64,000 nt of DNA. Origin: Ruminococcaceae bacterium UBA3903 (lineage in GTDB: Bacteria > Bacillota > Clostridia > Oscillospirales > Acutalibacteraceae). The DNA is taken from contig DGFJ01000031.1 of assembly GCA_002391625.1 (NCBI GenBank), forward strand, positions 7,460 to 71,459, given 5' to 3'. Positions 16,604 through 24,568 of this stretch are shown piece by piece. Made by a program: the position numbers and the translations under genes. The notes below the pieces were generated by a model. The model worked only from the letters and a program-made list of their open reading frames with translations. It was not told the DNA's origin and ran no database searches. Position 1 is the first letter of the stretch. Each line of letters opens with the position of its first letter.

Positions 16604-17866
16604 TTACTTTTTTATTTTGTCCCAATAAGCCTTATATGCCTGCTCGTTTTTGTTGTCACCATACACATAATAGCTATGATTTTTAATTTGGTCAGGCAAA
16701 TACTGCTGTTGTACCCAATGGTTTGGAAACTCGTGAGGATATTTATAGAACTGCCCTTTATTTTGGTTATCCTCACCGTCATAGTGCATATTTTGTAAGG
16801 CTCGTGGTATGCTGCCTGCATTTCCCTTATTAATATCTGCCATAGCAGCATTTATTGCATTATAGGCAGAGTTGCTTTTTGGTGAATTACACACCATTAT
16901 TACCCCATCCGCTAAAGGTATTTTTGCCTCTGGCAGACCTACCTGCATAGCAATGTCCACACAGGCTTTTACAATAGGTATCAGCTGAGGATAAGCTAAA
17001 CCCACATCCTCGCAGGCACACACCATTAGACGTCTGCAAGCAGATGGCAAGTCACCTGCCACTAACAGCCTGCCTAAATAATGAAGAGCCCCATCTGTAT
17101 CAGAGCCACGCATAGACTTCTGATAAGCTGATACTATATCGTAATGCTCATCTCCATCCTTATCATAACGCATAACGCTGCGTTGTGTCAGCTGTTTAGC
17201 GTTTTCAAGGGTAACACAGGTGGTGTTGTTTTCACTTTTTCCTGATAACACGCACAGCTCCACAGCGTTCATTGCCTTTCTCACATCGCCGCCACAGGCT
17301 GTAGAAATATATAATACAGTTTCCTCGTCCACCTGTATTGGCTGTTGTATTTCTTCTGACAATATATCAAAGGCACGCCACACCGCTTTAGCTATTTCGT
17401 CCCTAGGTACGGCCTTAAACTCAAAAACAGTGCAGCGGCTAAGTATGGCGTTATACACATAAAAATATGGATTTTCAGTAGTAGATGCAATCAATGTTAT
17501 ACTGCCGTTTTCAATAAACTCCAATAAGGTTTGCTGCTGCTTTTTATTAAAGTATTGTATTTCATCCAAATACAGCAAAATTCCGTTCATACCGCCAAAG
17601 GTGTTTAGTTGACTGACAATTTCCTTTATATCCCCCGTAGAGGCGGTTGTACCATTTAATTTTTTTAACATTTTATTGGTACGTTTAGCGATAAAGCCTG
17701 CCAGCGTACTTTTACCTACACCAGAGGGCCCGTAAAAAATCATATTTGGTATTTCCCCAGATTCAATGATTTTTGCCAAGGGCTTATCCCTGCCCAATAG
17801 GTGCTTTTGCCCCACAATATCGTCCATTGTCTGTGGACGTATCCTATCTGCCAGAGGAGTTTGCAT
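16604..17866 (-). CDS. rarA: Replication-associated recombination protein RarA (MgsA)
   Basis: About 420-residue AAA+ ATPase related to the clamp-loader and RuvB, acting at stalled or gapped replication forks. Seen: N-terminal PLADRIRPQTMDDIVGQ, Walker A GPSGVGKST (near residue 50), Walker B LYLDEIQYF, sensor 1 STTENP, arginine finger region LSRC, then the C-terminal tetramerisation domain with the family motif about SDTDGALHYLGRLL. Full length. Start: ATG 17866 follows AGAGGTGGGG; an upstream in-frame GTG (17875) lies within that ribosome site. Stands alone on the minus strand; no partner inferred. Confidence 0.93.
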   Translation of the reverse strand: MQTPLADRIRPQTMDDIVGQKHLLGRDKPLAKIIESGEIPNMIFYGPSGVGKSTLAGFIAKRTNKMLKKLNGTTASTGDIKEIVSQLNTFGGMNGILLYLDEIQYFNKKQQQTLLEFIENGSITLIASTTENPYFYVYNAILSRCTVFEFKAVPRDEIAKAVWRAFDILSEEIQQPIQVDEETVLYISTACGGDVRKAMNAVELCVLSGKSENNTTCVTLENAKQLTQRSVMRYDKDGDEHYDIVSAYQKSMRGSDTDGALHYLGRLLVAGDLPSACRRLMVCACEDVGLAYPQLIPIVKACVDIAMQVGLPEAKIPLADGVIMVCNSPKSNSAYNAINAAMADINKGNAGSIPRALQNMHYDGEDNQNKGQFYKYPHEFPNHWVQQQYLPDQIKNHSYYVYGDNKNEQAYKAYWDKIKK

Positions 17867-17943
17867 AACCCCCACCTCTTTGTCATTTTTCTTTTATATT
17901 AACCTGTTTTTATGCCTTAGTCAAGGTAAAAAACAACATAACA

Positions 17944-18966
17944 CTAATCAACAGCTAACGTTTGTCTTCTGCCGTTGGAGGGTCCTTCATCATATGTAGA
18001 AATATATGATACCTTTGATAACTTTTCAGCATCATTTTTGTTAAGCGTTATGGCTGCTACACATATACCTTCACTGTTTATTTCTGTATCATTTTTCTCT
18101 GTATAATATGTATAATCCAATACTAACGTGTTTTCTGCAACATTTAAAGCATTAAAATTAATCCTATCATTTCTGCTTTCTAAGGGGACAACACAAAGAA
18201 ATATTGTATTATTGGCAAAGAATTCATCATCATACTGTTTACCCGCTGTAAATAGTCTTTTCACATTTCCTTCTATTCCTTGCTCCACCCCTATATTACT
18301 ATAGAACCACTCCATATCCTCTGTATTTTTAATAGACATGACTTGGGAGCCATACATATCAGATATCTTCCAAGCTATAAATTCATAATCAAATTGGGAT
18401 AATTCATCAGTGTAAAAATGGCTATTCTCGTTATAGGCTGTGTCGGCTTTATATGTATTGCCATATGTAAAATAGTAATAATCAGCGGTAAACGGCAGTG
18501 CTGTAAGAGATAGAGCACTTAAAAAAAACAGCAAAGCTACGCTGACAATAGATATTATAGCCTTTGTAACAGCCTTTATATGAGCAAATATGTAAATTAG
18601 CACATTAATAACAATGGTAAGGAAAACACCCACATAATATAATCCAGGTGCTGCATAACAAAACAATAAAATCCCACATATGTCTAACAGGACTGTTAGG
18701 GATATTAACAGTATAATATCGTTTTTTTCTATATTAATATTCAACCGTTTAATTATAAAAAAACCTACCAAACCAAAACACAAAAATATCATTACCAGCA
18801 GACCTAAGTACCCTTTCATCAGCTGTTCATTATTGATGAATTTTCTAAACGCCCATAAAAACATTACCAACAGTATAGTTACGCAAACGCTTAAGCACAT
18901 CATATTGGTAACGAACGTATATTTTACTTTCTTTTCCTGACCTTCAGCCTGCAAATTATTATCCAT
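17944..18966 (-). CDS. Unknown membrane protein at the end of bacteriocin cassette 1
   Basis: 340 residues, family not recognised. Five hydrophobic segments in the N-terminal half (about residues 22-43, 52-71, 83-104, 106-130, 135-158) are followed by an extracytoplasmic domain of about 180 residues rich in Tyr, Asp and Asn. No signal peptidase, protease or transport motif seen. It begins 14 bases after the signal peptidase stop with AGGTGA ahead of ATG, so it is in the same transcript as the bacteriocin export genes. An immunity or maturation role is a guess from position only. Confidence 0.75.
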   Translation of the reverse strand: MDNNLQAEGQEKKVKYTFVTNMMCLSVCVTILLVMFLWAFRKFINNEQLMKGYLGLLVMIFLCFGLVGFFIIKRLNINIEKNDIILLISLTVLLDICGILLFCYAAPGLYYVGVFLTIVINVLIYIFAHIKAVTKAIISIVSVALLFFLSALSLTALPFTADYYYFTYGNTYKADTAYNENSHFYTDELSQFDYEFIAWKISDMYGSQVMSIKNTEDMEWFYSNIGVEQGIEGNVKRLFTAGKQYDDEFFANNTIFLCVVPLESRNDRINFNALNVAENTLVLDYTYYTEKNDTEINSEGICVAAITLNKNDAEKLSKVSYISTYDEGPSNGRRQTLAVD

Positions 18967-18980
18967 AAAATCACCTGTTA

Positions 18981-19421
18981 TTATTGTAATACAACTCCTA
19001 ATATTTCTGACAAAGGAACATATCCAAGCTCTCGGCTGTCGTTGCTGTTTTTGTAATTATCACCAATTACATAGTATTCATCTTGCTTTAATACAAATGG
19101 GTCTTTATTTTCAACGGCAGGATAGGAGGTTTTTATATTATTAATATACACAGCCCCGTTCTTTTGCTCAACCTTTTCTCCGCCAGTAGCAACAACTCTT
19201 TTTATATATTCTTTACCATCATGTACAAATACAATGACATCATCTTTAGCAATACTCTGATTTTGTTTATATAGTATAACAATTTGGTGGTCAGTGAATG
19301 TTGGTGCCATTGATTGACCCGAAATCACTATTATTTTAAAATTAAGCGTTAGTACAAAAATAATGACAAGAACGCCAATGACAGCAGCATATTTTATAGC
19401 TTTATTTGTCTGCTGGCACAT
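18981..19421 (-). CDS. Signal peptidase I (S26A) inside the bacteriocin cassette
   Basis: 146-residue type I signal peptidase with a single N-terminal membrane anchor (about residues 8-30). Catalytic serine in SGQSMAPT (near 38) and catalytic lysine in EYIKRVVATGG (near 73); GDNYKNSNDSRELGYV is the conserved C-terminal box. Short for a bacterial SPase but complete in all boxes. Its start overlaps the 3' end of the ATPase gene by 28 bases in another frame, with GGTGG four bases ahead, implying translational coupling. The location suggests dedicated cleavage of the cassette's secreted peptide, though it could serve general secretion. Confidence 0.88.
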   Translation of the reverse strand: MCQQTNKAIKYAAVIGVLVIIFVLTLNFKIIVISGQSMAPTFTDHQIVILYKQNQSIAKDDVIVFVHDGKEYIKRVVATGGEKVEQKNGAVYINNIKTSYPAVENKDPFVLKQDEYYVIGDNYKNSNDSRELGYVPLSEILGVVLQ

Positions 19422-20029
19422 TTTTCCACCTGTGGGTCATGTGTTACTACAATGATTGTTCTGCCCCGCTTATTAAGGTCTATTAATAGCTTTAAGATAA
19501 TATCCCTGTTATCTGCGTCTAGGCTTCCTGTTGGCTCATCTGCCAAAATAATCTCTGATGGTTTTAACATCACCTTAGCAATAGCCACTCTTTGTTGCTC
19601 ACCGCCACTTAATTTATACACCTTTTTATTTTTAAAACCACTAAGTCCAACTGTTTCTAACGCCTCATCTATTTTTTGTTCCTCTTCTGTTTTATTATAC
19701 TTTAAGTAATGCGTAGCCATCTTTAAATTATATTTTACAGTTCCGCTCTCTACTAAGCCATAATTTTGAAACAGATATGAAATGTGATACCTTAACAGCT
19801 TTATTCCCTTTGCCGATTGAAATGTTGGATTTTTTACGTCTAAAATCTTTAAATCTCCGCTGTCTGATTTTTCCAGCAAACCAATAATATTTAACAGTGT
19901 GGTTTTACCCTTTCCGCTTTTTCCCATTATTGATACAAACTCACCCTGTTCTATCTCTAAATTAAAATTATCAAATATAATATTTTCATCAAATTTTTTA
20001 CAAATATCATTTAAAGAAATTATACTCAT
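19394..20029 (-). CDS. ABC transporter ATPase, lactococcin 972 export type (cassette 1)
   Basis: 211-residue ATPase of the MacB/LolD-like type associated with lactococcin 972-family bacteriocins. Walker A GKSGKGKTT (near 36), Q-loop LFQNYGLV, signature LSGGEQQRVAIAK, Walker B IILADEPTGSLDA, H-loop VVTHD. The QNYGLV Q-loop is shared with the ATPase at 56813-57448. Partner permease is the upstream DUF1430 protein (3-base gap). Predicted to energise export of, or immunity to, the peptide at 22199-22490. Confidence 0.9.
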   Translation of the reverse strand: MSIISLNDICKKFDENIIFDNFNLEIEQGEFVSIMGKSGKGKTTLLNIIGLLEKSDSGDLKILDVKNPTFQSAKGIKLLRYHISYLFQNYGLVESGTVKYNLKMATHYLKYNKTEEEQKIDEALETVGLSGFKNKKVYKLSGGEQQRVAIAKVMLKPSEIILADEPTGSLDADNRDIILKLLIDLNKRGRTIIVVTHDPQVEKCASRQIKL

Positions 20030-20031
20030 AT

Positions 20032-22125
20032 TTATATTCCTTTCAATACGTTTAAAATATTTTTTCGTGTCATACTGCGTTCAATAACTAAGAACATAAT
20101 TAAATCAAATATAAAAATTCCACATACTACATATAAATTTACAGGTATCCCTATTATAAATGACATAAGCATGGCAACTAAGGACACTGCCATCACTGTG
20201 TCAGCAAAAATTATCATATATTTTTTATATATTCTAAAGAATGATATACCGCATAGCTTTTGAGCCGCTATATCCTCCTGATAATTTTGTAAAAATGTTT
20301 TAACAGAAAATACAATCATTATTATTAAGGATAACAAATACACCAATGACTGTAGACAATTAAATATAAAGCCTTGAATATAGCTATTTATTTTGTCGGC
20401 AAAGGTGTTGGAAACATATGGCGTGTCCAGTACCAGCTTATCAATGCCAGCCTGTTTTAGATACGGCAGCAGCTCATCATATGGTGAATCAGTTTCTGTC
20501 TGTAGCATATAGTAACAGCTTGACATTCCACTAAATATACTGTTCTTCATATACTGCTGGTCATAGATAAAGATATCAGGGTTGTCCAAATGCCCCAGCG
20601 TTGCCATACCCGTAGATGCATTAAAGCTGTTAACCACCTCATCCTCTTTATACACAATCATATTAATACCGCTGTTTACATCCATACCCGCATCACCGTA
20701 ATAGCCTTCACAATATGGTGCATACAAAGCGTTCAATGTGTCCTGTGTATATCCAGATTTTTCGGATACCAGCATATTTATTCGACCTTTATCAAAGTCT
20801 GCTGATGTTACAGCGTCCCCATTTGGCTTGTGTATAGGATTAAGCTGCAAATAATTTTCGTTAACGTAAATGTTCTTTTGACCAAAATATTCTGCAACCG
20901 TGGTCACCATATCAGGTGAGGTTTGATAATTATCACTGCTAATAAATACACCATCAAATTTATCCACAGTTAATCTATAGAATTCATCACAACGGGTCAT
21001 ATAATCAGCCATAACCTCTGTGTTATCCAAGTCAACATACAATTTATAAATATTGGTTGCTACACGCTTGTCCATGGCTGTGGCTATGTCGTCTGCCTGT
21101 TTATATAACCCATATGAGGTGGAAAGCTGGATAACACCGCTGGATAAGGAAATCATAAGCATACATATAAAAATAATTTTTGAAATCAATGCCAAAGCAA
21201 ATACAGCTGTCTTTTTATTTTTACCCTTTATATGGTGATAACCACTGTTATATATAACTATCCACAGTGACAGCACAAAGACCAATATTACTATGCACAA
21301 AAATAACAACATATTGCTAATTGAATATGTAAAATACGATAAAAATGTCCCATTATATATTATGGCAACCGTACCAAAGTTAACAAGCTGTACGACAATA
21401 AAAATTATTGCCAGCATTAAAAAGGCTTCCTTTATTTCACACAGTAAAATTGCACCGTTGGTATAGCCGTGTAATTTTTTTAGGGCATGCTCCTTACCCT
21501 TGGACAAGGCATAAAACAAAACGCTAAGGCAAAGCAAAATCAAAGGAAATGCACATAAGGACATGGGCAGTATCTGTAAACCATCTTCAAGATTGCCCAG
21601 CTTTACCTCAAACCCCATATCTGACAATGCGTTTGACACATCATACACGCTATCCTGTGCAACGTAATAGGTGCATATGGACAGCCGATACCTTTCTATA
21701 CCGCTAAAATCCATAATAGTAACGTCGCCAGCCATAGATGACATTTTAATGGGCTTTACAGTAAAGCCCTCTACTTTGCTTTTGGTTGAAAAGCACTCTG
21801 TTTTGCTGGTTAATATGTCGCTTTCACCTAAATCTAATCCCTTCATAAATTTTTCTGTATTATTTGTTTTAAAAATCAGATATGATGTTTTATCAGAAGA
21901 AAAGTCATTGGTTTTATACATTATATCCTTGTTGATTTCTTTCATTTTGTTTTCTATTGCTGATACGTATTCTTGATTTGTTAATTCTGTTCCAACCTGC
22001 TTAACAGATATTTGTGCCATCCCTTCAAAAGGCTTATCAGCACATTCATATGAATAGTTCACAAATGTGACAGCAGCTAAAAAAACAAAAAACACAGAAA
22101 AACATATGCACATTATTTTTTTCAA
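20032..22125 (-). CDS. DUF1430-type bacteriocin-associated membrane protein (cassette 1)
   Basis: 697-residue integral membrane protein of the family found with lactococcin 972-type bacteriocins, taken to be the permease or immunity component. One N-terminal membrane anchor, an extracytoplasmic domain of about 150 residues, four membrane segments about 185-350, a second large extracytoplasmic domain (about 350-575), and three or four C-terminal segments including the cytoplasmic element KLCGISFFRIYKKY, which resembles FtsX/MacB coupling regions. TTG start with AAGGGGG ahead. Paralogous to 54667-56808 (shared TNQ/SNKE, DIM, KTNN, and KPNGDAV/KPNGEPI, DFD stretches). Confidence 0.85.
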   Translation of the reverse strand: MKKIMCICFSVFFVFLAAVTFVNYSYECADKPFEGMAQISVKQVGTELTNQEYVSAIENKMKEINKDIMYKTNDFSSDKTSYLIFKTNNTEKFMKGLDLGESDILTSKTECFSTKSKVEGFTVKPIKMSSMAGDVTIMDFSGIERYRLSICTYYVAQDSVYDVSNALSDMGFEVKLGNLEDGLQILPMSLCAFPLILLCLSVLFYALSKGKEHALKKLHGYTNGAILLCEIKEAFLMLAIIFIVVQLVNFGTVAIIYNGTFLSYFTYSISNMLLFLCIVILVFVLSLWIVIYNSGYHHIKGKNKKTAVFALALISKIIFICMLMISLSSGVIQLSTSYGLYKQADDIATAMDKRVATNIYKLYVDLDNTEVMADYMTRCDEFYRLTVDKFDGVFISSDNYQTSPDMVTTVAEYFGQKNIYVNENYLQLNPIHKPNGDAVTSADFDKGRINMLVSEKSGYTQDTLNALYAPYCEGYYGDAGMDVNSGINMIVYKEDEVVNSFNASTGMATLGHLDNPDIFIYDQQYMKNSIFSGMSSCYYMLQTETDSPYDELLPYLKQAGIDKLVLDTPYVSNTFADKINSYIQGFIFNCLQSLVYLLSLIIMIVFSVKTFLQNYQEDIAAQKLCGISFFRIYKKYMIIFADTVMAVSLVAMLMSFIIGIPVNLYVVCGIFIFDLIMFLVIERSMTRKNILNVLKGI

Positions 22126-22153
22126 TATTTTATCCCCCTTAATATAACTTAGA

Positions 22154-22191
22154 TATAGCCACCAGTTTTATCATAAAAGCTGATGGCTATA
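22154..22191 (-). terminator. Leaky-terminator-like hairpin between bacteriocin and transporter genes
   Basis: Long imperfect stem, TATAGCCACCAG pairing with CTGATGGCTATA, in the 73-base gap after the bacteriocin gene. On the gene strand no good T-run follows, so it probably stabilises or partly terminates the precursor mRNA. Cassette 2 has a hairpin in the same place. Confidence 0.55.
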
Positions 22192-22198
22192 GATTTTT

Positions 22199-22490
22199 CT
22201 AATAAATTTCCCAGCCTGCGTATTTGTTGCAGAACATTCTGTATGTGGATATGTAAGCAACACTTCCCCTAGGCGTCCACCCTGAATACTTCCAGCGTTC
22301 ACCTTCACATCTAACAGATGCTAAACTGTGACCACGCATTGTACAGCCATGTATGACCAAAGCTCCAATATCCACCAGCACGATATTGATTACGCTTACA
22401 CTCATCAGCAGCCGCTACGCTGACAGCTGATGCCATCATACATAATGCCAATGAAATAGATACTACCTTTAATTTTATGTTTTTACGCAT
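22199..22490 (-). pseudogene. Lactococcin 972-family bacteriocin precursor, frameshifted
   Basis: ATG 22490 opens a signal peptide (MRKNIKLKVVSISLALCMM..., cleavage near SVAAA) and the mature start with GGYWSFG and AWSQF, matching the GGxWxYG / WSxY motifs of this bacteriocin family. This frame stops after 59 residues (stop ends at 22311). The rest of the family pattern, HSLASV and SGWTPRGSVAYIST with a NKYAGW C-terminus, continues in the neighbouring frame to a stop at 22199. A single indel or small deletion near 22320-22345 would explain it. It has its own promoter (22521-22549). Alternatives are a sequencing error or, less likely, programmed frameshifting. Two later cysteines (VRC, MFC) are unusual for the family. 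Confidence 0.75.
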
Positions 22491-22520
22491 AATAATTTAT
22501 TACTACCTGTATTTTCAATT

Positions 22521-22549
22521 AATGTAACATTTTATTCACCAATTGTCAA
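22521..22549 (-). promoter_or_regulatory. Promoter of bacteriocin cassette 1
   Basis: Minus strand: -35 TTGACA (22544-22549), 17-base spacer, -10 TACATT (22521-22526), about 30 bases ahead of the precursor ATG at 22490. Confidence 0.7.
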
Positions 22550-22635
22550 TTAATTGCAAAATATTTTTGTAAGCTTTGTCTAAATATCTAAATTGCAGCA
22601 ATATAAGTATACCTATTGCACCGCAATATAAACAA

Positions 22636-22670
22636 ATGGCAAACACACATGAATTAAGTGTGTTTGCCAT
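22636..22670 (-). terminator. Terminator after glyA
   Basis: Perfect 13-bp stem ATGGCAAACACAC / GTGTGTTTGCCAT with 9-base loop, 33 bases past the glyA stop; moderately T-rich sequence follows on the minus strand. Confidence 0.75.
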
Positions 22671-22703
22671 AATATATACTGTTATTCAATTAATACTTTG
22701 GTA

Positions 22704-23957
22704 TTATTCATACAATGGGTATTTGTTGCAAATCTCTGTAACACCTGCACGAACAGCGTCTGCGTTACCCTCAAAGTCCTGTGTAACCATTGTGATAAAC
22801 TCTGCAATCCTGTCCATATCAGCCTCCTGTAAACCACGGGTTGTAACAGCCGCTGTACCCATACGAACACCACTGGTAATAAATGGGCTGCGAGGCTCGT
22901 TAGGAACTGTATTTTTATTAACTGTAATAAACACCTCGTCTAAACGGTGCTCCAGCTCCTTGCCTGTAATATCAGTATCACGCAGGTCAAGCAGCATAAC
23001 GTGGTTATCTGTACCACCGGAAACCAGCTTATGTCCACGATTAACAAGACCATTTGCAAGTGCTGCACAATTTGAAACAATCTTTTTACCGTACTCTTTA
23101 AATTCTGGCTTTAAAGCCTCACCAAAGCATACTGCTTTAGCTGCTATTGTGTGCATCAAAGGGCCACCCTGTGTACCGGGGAAGATAGCCTTATCAATTG
23201 CCTTTGCAAATTCCTCTTTACATAAAATCATACCGCCCCTAGGACCTCTTAATGTTTTGTGAGTAGTAGTAGTAACAAACTGAGCATGCTCTACTGGGTT
23301 AGGGTGTACACCTGCTGCCACCAAGCCAGCAATATGTGCCATATCCACCATTAGATATGCACCAACAGCATCTGCGATTTCCCTAAATTTTTTAAAATCT
23401 ATAACTCTTGGATATGCACTGGCACCGCAAACAATCATCTTTGGCTTACATTCCTTAGCAATCTCCATAACCTTATCATAGTCAATACGGTGTGTTTCAG
23501 CGTCAACACCATAAGGAACAAAGTTAAAATATTTACCAGACATATTAACCGGTGAGCCATGTGTTAGATGTCCGCCTTCATTTAGGTTCATACCCATTAC
23601 AGTATCACCTGGCTTTAGCATTGCAAAATAAACAGCTGTATTTGCTTGAGCACCACTATGAGGCTGAACATTTGCATGCTCTGCACCAAACAGCTCACAG
23701 GCTCTCTTTCTGGCAATTTCCTCTACAATATCAACGCACTGACAACCGCCATAATAACGCTTGCCTGGGTATCCCTCTGCATATTTATTTGTTAAAACGC
23801 TGCCCATAGCCGCCATAACAGCTGGAGAAACAATATTTTCCGAGGCAATAAGCTCCAAATTTCTTTTTTGTCTTTTTAGCTCTAGGTTCATAGCATCAGC
23901 TACGTCCTTATCATAATTGCCGATAAATCCTATTGAATCTAACATATCACTGTACAT
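22704..23957 (-). CDS. glyA: Serine hydroxymethyltransferase
   Basis: 417-residue PLP enzyme converting serine and tetrahydrofolate to glycine and 5,10-methylene-THF, the main one-carbon source. Seen: N-terminal [15 protein letters not shown], the PLP-lysine motif [15 protein letters not shown] (Lys near residue 230), [13 protein letters not shown] and the C-terminal [11 protein letters not shown] segment. Full length. TAAGGAGCGG precedes ATG 23957; promoter at 23992-24020; terminator at 22636-22670, so it is monocistronic. Confidence 0.97.
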   Translation of the reverse strand: MYSDMLDSIGFIGNYDKDVADAMNLELKRQKRNLELIASENIVSPAVMAAMGSVLTNKYAEGYPGKRYYGGCQCVDIVEEIARKRACELFGAEHANVQPHSGAQANTAVYFAMLKPGDTVMGMNLNEGGHLTHGSPVNMSGKYFNFVPYGVDAETHRIDYDKVMEIAKECKPKMIVCGASAYPRVIDFKKFREIADAVGAYLMVDMAHIAGLVAAGVHPNPVEHAQFVTTTTHKTLRGPRGGMILCKEEFAKAIDKAIFPGTQGGPLMHTIAAKAVCFGEALKPEFKEYGKKIVSNCAALANGLVNRGHKLVSGGTDNHVMLLDLRDTDITGKELEHRLDEVFITVNKNTVPNEPRSPFITSGVRMGTAAVTTRGLQEADMDRIAEFITMVTQDFEGNADAVRAGVTEICNKYPLYE

Positions 23958-23991
23958 TTTATCCGCTCCTTAAATTTAAATTTACCCTTTT

Positions 23992-24020
23992 ATTATATGA
24001 TAATAATCCCCTTATTTCAA
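23992..24020 (-). promoter_or_regulatory. glyA promoter
   Basis: Minus strand: -35 TTGAAA (24015-24020), 17-base spacer, -10 TATAAT (23992-23997), 35 bases ahead of the glyA start. No purine or one-carbon riboswitch is visible in the short leader. Confidence 0.75.
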
Positions 24021-24163
24021 GAAAATTTTTGTTTATTTCCCCGTTGACTGCAAAATACCATTAAATTCTCCTTTTAAAAATTACATAATATAGCTTTTTA
24101 TTTTTATAGCTACTCATCACAAGCTAATTTAGCCTAGTACACAGAAAATTATTATAAAAGCAC

Positions 24164-24191
24164 TTGACAAAATTTTCACATTGAATATAAT
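24164..24191 (+). promoter_or_regulatory. leuA leader promoter
   Basis: -35 TTGACA (24164-24169), 16-base spacer, -10 TATAAT (24186-24191). It begins the T-box leader about 30 bases downstream. Confidence 0.8.
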
Positions 24192-24220
24192 GATATTAAC
24201 AACTAAACAATCACTTATTA

Positions 24221-24477
24221 AAGGCGATGAAGGGAACAAGATATAAAGCTATGAGCAAAGAGAGCCGACGCATGGTGAAAGTCGGAGTCTGGTTTTGTAT
24301 GTATAACTCACCCCGGAGCTTTTCATCTGAACCTTAGGATGAAACGCAGGACTGCGTTATCGGTCAGGGCTTTGTAATGAGCCTGTTAAGGAGTGTTAGG
24401 GTAATCTTACACTTAAACTAGGGTGGTACCACGAATAATTATTCGTCCCTTTCTCTGTTGAGAGGGGACGTTTTTTT
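24221..24477 (+). promoter_or_regulatory. T-box riboswitch, leucine specifier
   Basis: Stem I closes with GATGAA (24226-24231) against TTCATC after 24320; it holds the distal element GCATGGTGAAAGTCGG and a specifier loop TAACTCACC whose codon CTC (24307-24309) reads leucine. The T-box antiterminator sequence AGGGTGGTACCACG (24420-24433) follows, then a terminator CGTCCC...GGGACG with T7 (24444-24477). Uncharged tRNA-Leu should stabilise the antiterminator and turn on the downstream leuA, a coherent match of specifier and gene. Confidence 0.93.
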
Positions 24478-24568
24478 GTACCTCTTTACAGCTTTATACA
24501 CGTTCATACCCACCATTAAAATGTGTGATATGACGAATTTGTGAATTATAATAAGGAGGAAAATTGCT

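Noticed and set aside
22199..22405. 68-residue minus-strand frame taken as an intact small protein
   Set aside because: Its N-terminal 20 residues are the out-of-frame reading of the bacteriocin's mature start; the signal peptide and GGYWSFG are in the other frame, so it is the second half of a frameshifted gene.
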